Shown piece by piece: positions 11,020 to 22,700 of a stretch of DNA of 64,000 nt. A program made the translations under genes and the position numbers. How positions within the stretch are numbered: position 1 is the stretch's first letter; each line of letters starts with the position of its first letter. The stretch covers positions 17,239,775 to 17,303,774 of the forward strand of contig JALGPY010000009.1 in NCBI GenBank assembly GCA_023055425.1. The letters run 5' to 3'. A model generated the notes under the pieces. That model was not told where the DNA came from and searched no databases. It worked only from the letters and a program-made list of their open reading frames with translations. This DNA comes from Linanthus parryae. Its lineage: Eukaryota > Streptophyta > Magnoliopsida > Ericales > Polemoniaceae.

Positions 11020-12739
11020 GAAAGCCCATGAGAAATGGCCATAAGCATGCACACAATGAACAATCTTATCTCAAAGAACTTGGTACGAGGGTTACCAGCT
11101 ATGAAATTTAAAGATGATGAAATATGCAAGGCATGTACTCAAGGTAAATAGACAAGGAGCTCATTCAAGCCAAATAATTTTGTAAGTACTACTATACCCT
11201 TAGAGATGCTGCATATGGACTTATGTTGTCCTATGAGAGTTCAAACACTCAAAGGTAAGAGGTATATGCTTGTTGTGGTAGATGATTACTCTAGATTTAC
11301 TTGGGTTATGTTTATTAGAGAAAAATATAAAGCACTACATGAATTCTCAAAATTTGTAAAGAGCTTCAAACTTTGAAAAATATACTTGTTGCATCTGTTA
11401 GGATTGATCTTGGTAGAGAATTTGATCAAGTTGACTTTGATTTATTTTGTAAATAGCATGGCATTTCACACAAATTTTATGCACCTAGAACTCCTCAGGA
11501 GAATGGATTAGATGAGAGGAAGAATATGACACTTGAGGATATGTCTAGAACCATGCTTATTGAAAATAATTTGCCAAAATATCTTTGAGCAGAAAGCCAC
11601 GTGTTTCTTATTTTAAACCTTTTGGTTGTACTTTTTATGTCATAATAATGGCAAGGATAACCTTGGTAAATTTTATGCTAGAAGTGATGAAGATGTATTT
11701 CTTCTTTAGTCTCAATCTAGCAAAGCATATGGAGTTTTCAATAAAAGAACCAAAGTTATATAAGAGAGCATTCATGAGTTTTTTGATGAAAGCAATGATG
11801 GTTCCTAGAGTGAAGGTTTTCCAGATCGCAATCTAAATAACTATGAAGCAGATGATGATATTGAGAAAGAGAATAGCAGTAAAACTGACCTGGAGGAACA
11901 ACCAAGACAATATCAAAGCTTTGAACCATCTTTTGAACAAAATTCTCAAAGCCCTGAGACTGGACTTCACAATTCACAAAGTGCTCCTGCGACTGCATCA
12001 AGCTCTCAAGGTCTTGAAAAGATTATTGGAGAACCAAAACCTTGGACACCAAGATTACAAAGTGCTCCAACAACTGCATCAGCGACTGCAGATTTATGTT
12101 GATGATATATTGTTTGGTGCTACTAAGGATGCTCTGTCAAAAGAGTTTTATAGTCTAATGTGCAGAGAATTTGAGATGAGCTTGATGGGAGAGTTAACTT
12201 TATTTCCTGAACTTCATGTAAATCAAATGAAGAAAGGAATTTTTGTGCATCAAGGCAATATACCAAGGACTTTCTAGATAAGTATAACATGTCTCAGCCC
12301 AAGGTAGCCAAGATTTCCATGATTTCTTCATTATCCTTAGAAATGGTAAGAGTGTCAATCAAAAGGAGTACAGAGGTATGATTGGTTCACTATTATATTT
12401 AACTGCTATTATACCAGATATCATGTTTAGTGTCTGTATGTGTGCAAGATTTCAAGCAGATCCTAAGGAATGTCACTTAGTTGCTGTCAAAAGAATTTTT
12501 AGATATCTGAATAGAACCAAAGACTTGGGGCTTTTTGGTATCCAAAAAGGTCTAATTTCTCTTTGAGTGAATATTCAGATGAAAACTTTGTAGGATACAA
12601 AGTTGATAGGAAGATCTCTTCAGGGTGTTGCCAATTCCTTGGCTCATCACTTATTAGCTGGCATTCAAAGAAGCAAAGCTCAGTAGCCTTGTCAACTGCA
12701 GAAGCTGAATCAAAAAGAATCCTGATCATAACTGATGTG
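11020..12739 (+). pseudogene. pol of Sirevirus copy D1 (GAG-pre-integrase to RNase H), internally deleted
   Basis: This is the same family as 29895-31396 (D2). Reading order: a GAG-pre-integrase remnant (11030-11150); an integrase core with MLHMDL and VVVDDYSRFTWVMF near 11215-11320, and a shifted-frame block resembling APRTPQ-NG-ER near 11485; an acidic linker (11830-12090); the RT C-terminal part with intact YVDD (about 12096-12107); and RNase H start (12378-12720, MIGSLLYLT, FRYLNRTKDLGL, ALSTAEAE). About 100 bp is deleted at 11588-11596 between GCAGAA repeats. Most of the RT fingers/palm before YVDD is deleted at about 12080. It is interrupted at 12739 by element E and resumes at 23299. 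Confidence 0.85.
12706..12739 (+). other. Patchwork junction between D1 and element E
   Basis: After GCAGAAGCTGAA the sequence departs from the expected RNase H codons. It contains a near-copy of 23390-23408 (CACAAAGAATCCTGATC type), then TCATAACTGATGTG, which is also present at 23297-23310 on the far side of E. The far side also shows a doubled GCTAGAGCTTGTTGCT (about 23255-23290). This looks like templated filler made during break repair. Confidence 0.6.
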
Positions 12740-14308
12740 TAGTAATAAATTCCGGAAATCCGGGTTGTCGAACCCAAGAGACTTCGTCGTAAATTAGCGA
12801 TTAAATTCGTTCTTTATGTGGGCAAAACGCAGTTGTGTTGTTCTATTAATCCTACTAAAATTAAAAACAATTATCTCAATTAATCAATTGAATTGCTTCA
12901 CGATTAATAAAGATGAACGATTATAAAATTTCTCAAAGTTTGGAAAAGTCAGGATATCTCTACGGGTCACTAGGTAGTTCACACGATATTGGATTTATGT
13001 TTTGTTAACACGATTAACATTTATCTAGCTAAACGAGCACAATTACGTTGAAGATGTCTCAACCAACTCCTATGTTTAAACTATTAAAAACTGATTTCTC
13101 TAGCCTAATTGAGTTTAAACATGCATTACGAGAATTCGTCTACTCTTTGTTCTAGCTAACTAGCAAGATTTCTCAACCCTAGATACGGCTAGTGTGTATT
13201 TCAACTTTCCGGGCAATGAATATTGATGTCTCTAACATTCATAACCTAGCTCTATCCTAACAATACTTCTATTGATAGCAAAGATGAATTAAACACATAA
13301 AATACACATAGCTAGATAAAAAGTTCATCAATTAAGCCAAAAGCATGAAATCAAATCCATAAGTCACAAATATCGTGATCAAACCCTAGCTCCCTACGAG
13401 ATACCCTGAGAAAAGTGTTTAGCTACTCAAAAACATGATTCACGTACAAAGTTTCGTGATCAAATAACAAGAATAGAGAAGAAACGGAGTTTTTAGAAGT
13501 CAAACGAATGATTCCAAGCCTCCTTGATCGTCTCCTAAGCTCCAAGCTCTCTTCAACGTGATAGAGTACGTGATAATCCCCAAAAACATGCCCTAACCAA
13601 GTCTAATACGTTCTCCCAATGTTTAGAACAAGTTAGGAGTAATTACAAAGCAACCCCAAAAAGTTACAAAACAAACTCTGCCCGAACTAGGTCGTGTGAC
13701 CTAGTTAAGTAGGTCGTGCGACCTACTGTGCTGCCCAGAACAGGTCGTGTGACCTGTGTAGTAGGTCGCATGACCTACTGAAACAAGCTGGAATCGCTAA
13801 CTAGGTCGTGTGACCTAGTAATTAGGTCATGCGACCTAGTTGCTTCATCAAATTTTTCCATCTTCTTCCCACTTGTTCCTCTTGCTTCCGAATTACTTCC
13901 CGGGCATCGTTTCTTCATTCAATCCTCCCTTTTGAGCTCTCCTCATGCCTCAACACTCGTATCACCTTCTCTTGAGCCTCTCTAGCACTTGATCCATCAA
14001 CTCTCGCTTTCCTTCCCAAATCTTGAGCTCGCATCACTTCCGAAGTTCGTTTCCTCTATCCACTTGCTCCTCGCGTGCTCCGGTCCTGAAAATCACAACA
14101 CGAACACCCCGCGAAGATCAAATGTGACAAAATAAGATAAATAGCACGTAAAACAATGCAAGAAACGCCCGGACTTCACATTTTAGCATACGAACTCATT
14201 TTCTCAAATAAACACATGATCTACTCGAAAAGACGCAACATTCTCCATTATAAGCGCGCAAAATGTAGCAAAATAAGCAATAATATAACTCCGAAAACGG
14301 AGTTATCA
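12738..14308 (-). repeat. 3' LTR of element E (about 1.57 kb)
   Basis: On the minus strand it begins TGATAACTCCG right after a polypurine tract (TAGTGTGGGGGTAGT, 14309-14323 on +) and ends ...TTATTACTACA at 12738, giving TG...CA ends. TAACTCCGTTTTCGGAGTTA next to the start is a near-perfect palindrome. A cluster of six palindromes is at 13685-13842. No second copy is in the window, so the boundaries are by motif only. Confidence 0.7.
13685..13842. repeat. Cluster of six AGGTCG(n)GACCT palindromes in the Athila LTR
   Basis: Units at 13685-13706, 13708-13727, 13741-13756, 13760-13779, 13800-13819 and 13821-13840 are each a near-perfect inverted repeat of 16-22 bp. They have a common heart (GGTCGTGTGACC, GGTCGTGCGACC, GGTCGCATGACC or GGTCATGCGACC), and the outer arms vary while staying complementary. 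Confidence 0.9.
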
Positions 14309-16572
14309 ACTACCCCCACACTACATTTTGCTCGTCCCGAGCAAATCCGAACTTTCACATCATGTCCAACCCACAAAATCAACTAGCTTTCAACCCACCA
14401 TATTGCATACATAACCAAATATTAGCCGACTTGACGCAAACAAGACTCAATTCACAACTCGATTCATGCAACAATATGATGCAATGCAAATTAGACTCGA
14501 TCCTAATCACATATATTTACACACACACACACACAAAACTAAACTTTTTGTTTTTTTTTTGGCGAGATCGGGCAATCTCAAGTCCCTAAATCGGTTCTCA
14601 TGGAGTGATGATCAATTTAGATACAAGGCGTGAATTGAAACTAAACTTGACAACAAGAATTTCCCTTAGATCGTATAGAGAACCTAACCTTACTAAATAC
14701 AAGAGTATCCTACCTCTTCGCGTGTGCCGATAAGTAAGAGGCTACGCTAGGCTAAGCCACATCCAAGGTACGAGCTCCTAATCCGCTAACGGTTTTAGAA
14801 TGTTGAGGCTTAGGGGCATAAGGATAATCATGGTGAAACACGTCCTAAAGCGTCACATTCTCACATTGTAACCCACATCTCACACACCCTCACCACGATG
14901 ATAGAAACCGCAACCCGAAACTCACCGTCTCCGGCCCTCGATTCCCTCAAAACCCCGGTAGAATTACGATCCCGTGGCCACCGTCTTGAGTCGTGCACAA
15001 AATTCAAACCGTCGTTACCGAAATAGTTGCTTCCTCCACTCGATTTCCGTTAAGCTCAATCTCTTTCCTTTATTCCATCTCTCCTTTTTTTCTCTCTTTT
15101 TTTTTCTTTTTTCTTTTTTTTTTTCATTTCTCTCTTTTTTTTTTATATATATATAAAATTCCACAATCAACACAATCCTTTCAAATGTACGAGTGGTCTT
15201 CCAAGAGTCATCAAACGAGTATGTTAGGGGAAGAAAACAAACAATCCAATGAATGAGTATCACATATAAAATTCATCCTCCCCTAACTCTATGAAGTACA
15301 TGGTGCCACTAAACAAAGCCGCAAACAAATCAAATCACATGCGTGGGGATGGAGTCGTCGCAAGCTCGATCTCGATGTCCGTGGTCAAAATTCGACACCC
15401 CCACACTCGAATGTAGTCACGTCCCCTCTCAAGTAATCAAAACAATGTAAGTCTCGTGCCTAATCCAACCAAACCTCCTACACCACGATGAATGAGATCC
15501 AGTACCTAGCACGATCCACCAATTAAATCACCCAACCCAATTTGTGCGTATTAGATGTCACGCACTCACGGCTCTCCACAACTGTGTCCATGATGTAACG
15601 ACATGGAACACCGCCACACCGAAGTGCGCAAGCCTACTCTCACTCACCCTCGCATTCCACTCGATAATCATAAATGAAGTACATGCGATACGTAAGATTC
15701 ACACAAATATATCATGAAGTACTCCCTCATCGAACCCCCTCAACTAAAAACACCCTCGTGACGCACTAAAGCGGTGATTCTAACCAATCAATGATGAATG
15801 CCAAGAATCGTCACCCTAAGTCCAGAGGTTATCAAAGAATCAAAGGTTCGAAACAGGGTTTACTAGTGGTCCTACAAGGTAAGTTCTATAAGAAGTGAGT
15901 GCTCTAATACACACCTCGCACAGCTGTTCTGTGTGCCACTACGAGGCGGGTTGGCGACTACCTAAGACGTACACATGAATGTTCGGCTTGTTTAGCTCAC
16001 ACCTAGCTCAACTCTTGTAAGAAAACTAGGCACACACTTTTAGATTTGAAAATCAAGTAAGTGTATAAAAATAGGTAGGCACTCCCGTAAAGAAAGTCTC
16101 TCTATACGCACTAAGGGGAACTCACATTGTCTATCTCGGTCGCAAGTCACGCCCTATGCCTAAATTTCTCACACTCCTCGATTTTACCAATATTAAGATC
16201 TTTTTGATTGCCCTTTCTCAAATTTTTAATTTTTTTTTTAGATAATATTTCCTACTCTATATGCATGGGCCGACTCGAAAGAAGACTCGAAACTGACTCA
16301 ATTTGGGTAGGTGGACTCAAAGTAAGAAAACGTGCAATCAAATAATACGAACACAAATATATATCACACAACACTATGACACAAACACACTCTACGACAA
16401 AGACTACGAAACACACTACGACACAAACATCCTATATGCAATTGGTTCATGCAGACACGGACTTGCCTAATATTCAGAAAATCTCACCCCCACACTAGAA
16501 TGCTTCGTTGTCCCCAACGAATTCAGAGATAAAACAAAGGGACTCAGCATTCCAATGCGAGGGCGGGCTGGT
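14309..16572 (-). other. Long untranslated region of element E between accessory ORF and 3' LTR
   Basis: There is no credible gene. It holds a (CA)n tract (14519-14537), a T-rich run (15083-15155) that generates spurious Lys/Phe frames, a second purine tract (minus GTGTGGGGGTGAG, 16486-16498), and two purine/pyrimidine-biased stretches. The part nearest the ORF (about 16190-16572) matches element F at 63637-64000, so it is a family feature. Long 3' untranslated regions are usual in Athila elements. Confidence 0.7.
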
Positions 16573-18093
16573 CTATTCGCTCTCCTCCGAGCCATCCGAG
16601 TGGTCACTCGACAAATACATCAAAATCTGAGGTTCCGGAGTCAGTGTCACCCCGCCTGCCCTGCCAAGCTCGTGTAACCACTGATTCTGCCTATGCAGAA
16701 TGTCGCCGAGCTGGCGCTGGTTCCGTCGCGCATGCATAGCCCTTGACTTGGCTTTCCTCTCTGCTTCTTGCCCTCGAGCCACGGCCTTTTTCTCATTTGC
16801 AATCATCATCCTTTGCATGGCCTGCAAAGTGGCCTCGAGGCTAGCATTAGGTGCAGACGGACTCGACTCCTCACTCACAGACGGGGTCTTACCCTTACCG
16901 CCCCTCTGAGCCCCCTTTTTTGGTGGGGGCCGGCTGCTCTCTACGACTACCTCATCTTTCTTCGGGTCGGGTACCTGAGTCCAGTATCTCGGGGGTTCGG
17001 CTGCACGGTCTCCACCATAAAACGCAGCACCAGCCTTAGTGGCCAAATGCTTTAGCAAATATCCAAACCCGGCTGCCCGACGGTTAGAGTCCCGAAGTCT
17101 CGATCGAAAACTCAAATAAATGCGCTTCGGGACGTTGAGTCGATGGCCCTCATACAAACACATAGCCATAACACACCACTCGAACCGTATGTCGGTCTGG
17201 GTCGAAACGCCCTCAACCCATGCCTCCACTATGTTAACTAAATAACGCGCTCGACGAAGTAAGTGTCTGGCCGAAACCGTCCACTTTCTAACGTCCTGAC
17301 TCGCATGAGTATCCCACGGCGCTCCCGTCACCCCACCAAAGGCAAAGATTGACACTGCGGTCACTAACTCCTCTACGTTCATTTTCATGGTGGTCTCAAA
17401 GTGACAGTCGCCCTCGAGTGGTGGCCATTGTAGGGCCGCGGCTATGCTAGCCGGAGAGAAAACAAAAAAATTCCTACGGGCGTAAATGATCCTACGATCA
17501 TCCAACTCTCCATCCTCCCCATACCCAGACCACTCGGCGTTTGAGTAAATCTCCCACATGAGCTCCGAACTCGCGTTCCCCTTGACGAGCTCACACCACC
17601 CTGCAAGATTCTCTCTTTTCATGAACTCTTGGATTTGTTGGGGCATCTCAGTTTGGAACGGGAAATGCTTTTCTACATTTGCCCCCTTGAACACACTCCC
17701 CTCCCGCTTGGCGTACCTAGAATGCGCTAGTAGGGTGATAAACCGATAGTCACAAAACACTCCTGTCGCCGGGTCAAGGTCCCTAGGACTAGACTCTCTC
17801 GTGGCCCTCGCTATTGGCACTCTATCAGGTTCAGCACTTGCTAACTCATAAGGGTCCGAGGGAGCTGGTGAAACCATGCTCCCCACAACCCAAAAGGTCG
17901 CATTCTTAGCTAGGTTATTACCCGCGTCCCCCGTCTCTCTCACTTCTCCCTCGGGGATATATTCGTCATCACTATCGACGACTACTTTTTGTTTCTTCCT
18001 TTTCCCCCCGGTTAGATTCTGACTCGTAGCTACCCCCTTTCCTTTAGCTACGGCCTTTCCCTTATCTTTTCGACTAGACATGGCACTCTTCAA
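16573..18093 (-). CDS. Accessory (env-position) ORF of Athila element E
   Basis: An uninterrupted 506-residue frame lies downstream of pol. I favour the second Met (18081, MSSRKDKGKA) or the first (18093); both are in frame. The N-terminus (1-60) is Lys-rich with a KKQK cluster that could be a nuclear-localisation signal. The centre (about 100-370: GVFCDYRFI, ENLAGWCELV, IAAALQWPP, GHRLNVPKRIYLSF) matches the ORF of element F at 62098-63636. It resembles the 'putative plant transposon protein' domain found in many Athila elements. The C-terminus is Pro/Ser/Lys-rich, then a possible coiled coil (LQAMQRMMIANEKK) and an acidic tail. No clear signal peptide or transmembrane segment is visible, so the traditional 'env-like' name is positional only. 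The function is unknown. The open frame contrasts with the stops in E's pol. Confidence 0.75.
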   Translation of the reverse strand: MKSAMSSRKDKGKAVAKGKGVATSQNLTGGKRKKQKVVVDSDDEYIPEGEVRETGDAGNNLAKNATFWVVGSMVSPAPSDPYELASAEPDRVPIARATRESSPRDLDPATGVFCDYRFITLLAHSRYAKREGSVFKGANVEKHFPFQTEMPQQIQEFMKRENLAGWCELVKGNASSELMWEIYSNAEWSGYGEDGELDDRRIIYARRNFFVFSPASIAAALQWPPLEGDCHFETTMKMNVEELVTAVSIFAFGGVTGAPWDTHASQDVRKWTVSARHLLRRARYLVNIVEAWVEGVSTQTDIRFEWCVMAMCLYEGHRLNVPKRIYLSFRSRLRDSNRRAAGFGYLLKHLATKAGAAFYGGDRAAEPPRYWTQVPDPKKDEVVVESSRPPPKKGAQRGGKGKTPSVSEESSPSAPNASLEATLQAMQRMMIANEKKAVARGQEAERKAKSRAMHARRNQRQLGDILHRQNQWLHELGRAGGVTLTPEPQILMYLSSDHSDGSEESE

Positions 18094-18560
18094 TTTTTCT
18101 CACGGTCTTGTTTGCAAAAATTTGCCTCGTAATCCGTGCCAATGTGTCTGCTTTCTCGGTTTCGCTATACCTTCTTCGCTTGCATCAAGAGGGGGAGTCC
18201 GGATACGCGCCTCCCCTCAGGTGCGTGTGTTGAGTGCGTGTTGGTACATCATTTTTCCCCCAATTCTTCATTCCCGATCCCGATACGCTTTTTTAGCTGC
18301 TTTTTCTCGATTTTTGTGAACTTTTCTCCGTGCGCATCAAGAAGGGGGGATCCGGAATAGGTCTTTCACCTAGGAATCCTGCACATACTCATTATAAACG
18401 TTAAATCCACTCTCCCGCACCTCTCATATAAATCAAAAAAAATACAATAACAAAACAGAATTGAAAAAACTATACTAAAGCAGTAAATAGGTTGGGTTGC
18501 CTCCCAACAAGCGCTTTGTAATTTAAGGTCGACGGCCCGACCCAGTTACCTCAAAAGAGC
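18094..18560 (-). other. pol-to-accessory-ORF spacer of element E
   Basis: It is non-coding. It contains GTTGGGTTGCCTCCCAAC (18491-18508), the Athila post-pol inverted repeat, also present in F at 59914-59931. It also contains two copies of a CATCAAGA(A)GGGGG module about 150 bp apart (near 18187 and 18337). It is only about 0.45 kb long, versus 2.2 kb in F. Confidence 0.65.
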
Positions 18561-19742
18561 TCAAATATCGGGAATTACTTTGAGGCGCTCAATCACCCCA
18601 ATGAAATTCCCGTCCACGTATGGCTTTGCTCGCTGTCCGTTCATCTTGAATCGGTCCCCATTCTCAGCTTCTACCTCAAGTGATCCCCATGGGTAAACCT
18701 CAGTAATTGTGAATGGACCACTCCATCTTGACTTCAGCTTGCCCGGAAATAATTTCAGACGTGCGTTGAAGATCAGTACCCTTTGGCCCACTCTGAAGTC
18801 TCGTGGAATGATGTGCTTGTCATGCCATTGCTTGGTCCTCTCTTTGTAGATCTTGGCACTTTGATATGCCATCAGTCTGAATTCTTCTAACTCCAGCAAT
18901 GTCTGATTCCTTTTCTCACCAGAGAGCTTGGCGTCCATGTTCAACTTCTTTAGCGCCCAAAACGCTTTGTGCTCAAGTTCAACCGGGAGATGGCACGATT
19001 TCCCAAACACGAGTTGGTAGGGAGACATGCCCAAGGGAGTCTTGTACGCAGTTCGATACGCCCATAAACTATCATCCAAGTGTAGGGACCAATCTTTGCG
19101 TCCCGGATTGACAGTCTTTTCTAAAATTCCCTTGATCTCTCGATTGGACACTTCCGCTTGCCCATTAGACTGCGGATGGTAAGCCAATGATATCTTGTGC
19201 GTATTCACTCCATACTTGCTCAACACATTGGCAAAGAGCTTGTTAACAAAATGAGATCCCTCATCGCTGATAATCGCTCTAGGTGTCCCGAATCGTGTGA
19301 AGATATTCTTGCGCAAAAATCTCTCAACTGTAGCACCATCATTTTTCGGGCATGCCACTGCCTCTACCCACTTGGTCACATAATCCACAGCAAGAAGTAT
19401 ATAAAGATTGCCAAGTGAGGGAGGAAATGGCCCCATGAAGTCAATTCCCCACACATCGAACGGTTCTACCTCTAATACGAAATTCTGAGGCATTTCGTTT
19501 CGGTTAGAAATATTACCTGTTCTCTGACACCGGTCACACTGCTGCACAAATAGATGGGCGTCTTTATGTTAAGTTCGCCAAAAGAAACCACTCTAAAGTA
19601 CCTTAGCAACTGTGCGTGATTTTCCGAAATGTCCCCCACAGTTCAACTCGTGGCAATGTCTGAGGATCTCTAACGTGTCCGGCTCCGCAACACACCTCCG
19701 CAATACATTATCCGCTCCAAGCTTGAACAAATAGGGATCATC
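18561..19742 (-). pseudogene. Integrase of Athila element E
   Basis: The 18561-19547 frame holds the catalytic core ([27 protein letters not shown], so D, D and E are all present) and the C-terminal part ([21 protein letters not shown]). The N-terminal H2C2 zinc-binding region, 19548-19742, contains at least three in-frame stops where element F has sense codons. One turns QYFRDD into QYF-stop at about 19746. Integrase is therefore cut off from the rest of pol. Confidence 0.85.
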
Positions 19743-22700
19743 CTAGAAGTATTGTCGCGCGTCTGCAAAGAATTTCTTCCTCTGGTGGTAACTCATGTCC
19801 TTGGGTACGATGTTTAGTGCCTTGAAATTCGCCAAGTCAGCAAACCAAGGCACAGCTGCAACCACAACCATAAGCTGCTCATCTGGAAAATCCTCTCGAA
19901 TAGGCAAATCTTCCTGCTTATCGTTCTCCAGTCTTGACAAATGGTCCGCAACCACATTCTCTACTCTCTTTTTATCCTTGATTACCACATCGAACTCTTG
20001 CATCAATAAAACCCACCGGATCAATCTTGGCTTGGCGTCCTTCTTGGTGAGAAGATACTTGAGTGCTGAATGGTCCGTGAAAATCGTCACCTGAGAACCC
20101 ACAAGATATGGACGAAACTTATCCAACGCAAATATGATTGCCAACATCTCTTTCTCCGTGGTAGCATAATTAACCTGTGCATCATTAAGAGTACGACTGG
20201 CATAATAAATGACGTGAGCTACCTTATCTTTCCGCTGGCCCAGAACTGCTCCCACCGCATAGTCACTAGCATCACACATGAGCTCAAATGGTAGGGTCCA
20301 GTCTGGTGTGGTGATGATAGGCGCGCTAATCAGCTTTTCCTTGACCAAATCAAAAGATGACTTGCACTCCGCATTAAAATCAAAAACTGCATCCTTCTCA
20401 AGTAATCCACACAAAGGCTTCGTGATCTTCGAGAAGTCTTTAATGAAGCGCCGATAGAACCCTGCATGTCCCAATAAACTCCTTACCCCTTTGACAGAGG
20501 TAGGGTAAGGAAGCTTCTCAATGACCTCAATCTTGGCTCTATCCACCTCTAATCCTTTGCTGGAGATCTTGTGGCCCAAAACAATACCCTCAGTAACCAT
20601 GAAGTGACACTTCTCCCAGTTGAGCACTAGGTTGGTGTCAATGCATCTATCCAGAACCCGGGCCAACTGTTGCAGGCAGTCCTCGAATCCATCACCATAG
20701 AGCGAGAAGTCATTCATGAATACCTCAAAATTCTGCTCCATCATGTCAGAGAAGATCGACATCATACACCTCTGAAATGTAGCAGGTGCGTTGCATAACC
20801 CAAAAGGCATCCGTCTAAAAGCGAAGGTCCCATAAGGACACGTGAATGTCGTCTTCTCATGGTCAACTGGCTCAATTGCTATCTGGTTGTACCCGGAGTA
20901 CCCATCCAAAAAGCAATAATGAGAATGGCGTGCCAGCCTATCAAGCATCTGATCAACGAATGGGAGGGGAAAATGATCCTTCAAAGTGGCATCATTGAGC
21001 TTGCGGTAATCCATGCAAACTCTCCACCCAGTAACAGTACGAGTGGCAATCTGATCACCTTTTTCCCCTTCCACCACAGTTATACCTCCCTTCTTAGGGA
21101 AACACTGCACCGGGCTAGTCCATGTGCTGTCGGAAATGGGATAAATGATGCCCGCCTCCAACCATTTAAGCACCTCTTTCTTCACCACCTCCTGCATGTG
21201 AGGATTGAGGCGGCGCTGAAATTGAACTACCGGCTTCTTATCTTCCATGAGCCGAATCTTGTGCTGGCAAACTGTGGGGCTGATCCCCTTGATATCTGCT
21301 ATGGTCCATCCCATAGCTGCCTTTCTCTCCTGTAGTACCTTGAGAAGCTGCTCCTCCTGTTCCCTGTCCAAACATGCAGACACAATCACAGGTAAAGTCT
21401 CATTAGATCCCAAGTACAAATATTTCAAATGAACAGGTAAAGGCTTTAATTCTAAAACAGGAGCAGTAATAAGAGAAGGAGTAAGAATCTTCCTGCTTCC
21501 CTCATTAAAGAGGGGTAATGGTTGGCGCCAATGAACATCTAAGACTTGCTCTTTCTCGCTGGAATCAAGTAGAGCAAGCTCCTCATATAGTTTCTCCAAC
21601 AAAATATCGTCCTCTTCGTCCGGCGTGTATGCCTCCACACCAAAGCACTGCTCGCTTACCGCATATGCGGGAAACTTCATAGCCTCAAATACATTGAAGG
21701 CCACCTTCTCATCGTTGATCTGCATAGTCAGCTCTCCATTGGCCACATCAATGATAGTTCTCCCAGTGGCCAGGAATGGGCGGCCCAAAATAAGAGGAAC
21801 ATCATCGTCGGCCTCCATGTCTAAGATCACAAAATCCGCTGGGAAGATGAGTCCTTCAACTCTCACTAATACATCCTCTAAAACACCCCTGGGGCGTTTT
21901 ATAGTGCGATCAGCCATCTGCAAGCACATCCTGGTAGGCTTAGGATTTCCAACACCAAGTTGCTCAAAAACCGATGTGGGCATCAAATTAATACTTGCAC
22001 CAAGATCACATAATGCCCTCCCATGAAACGCATCTCCCAATGTAACAGGGATGATGAAACCGCCCGGATCTTTCATCTTCTTTGGTAACGCCTTTTGCAC
22101 AACTGCGCTACACTCCTCATTCAGAGTCACGGTTTCAAAATCATCCATGTGCCTCCTATTAGAAAGGAGGTCCTTGAGAAATTTGGCATATTTAGGCATT
22201 TGTGAAATTGCCTCCGCAAAAGGGATATTAATGTGCAGTTTCTTGAAGATATCCACAAACTTCTTGAAATGCTTGGCATCCTCTTGACTCTTCAATCCCT
22301 GCGGGTATGGCACTCGCACACTGTATTCCTCCCTTGGCTTCTGTTTCTCATCCGACTTCCTCACCGTGTCCTTTGATTGGGGAATCACGGTAGGCACGGG
22401 AATTTCTTCATCCAAGGCTTTTTCAGTGGCCTTAGTCGCCTCAGCTCGCGCATGGGTAGGATATGGGGGATCTTGGGTAGTAGTCCCACTGCGAGTCGTA
22501 ATAGCCTTCAATTGCTCAGTTGGAGTAATAGTGTTGGACGGAAGTATACCTGGTGGAAGTCGAGGATTCTGATTAGCTATTTGGCCAATTTGCATTTCAT
22601 GGCTCTTTAGTGAAGCTTCCATTGCGACTATCTTGCTCTCAATCTTATCATTGCTAGCTAACAGTTTCCTCAACATCGCGTTTGTATCCTGTTCTTCTGA

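Noticed and set aside
15015..15263. Lys/Phe-rich frames on both strands
   Set aside because: They are produced by a T-rich low-complexity run in the Athila untranslated region.
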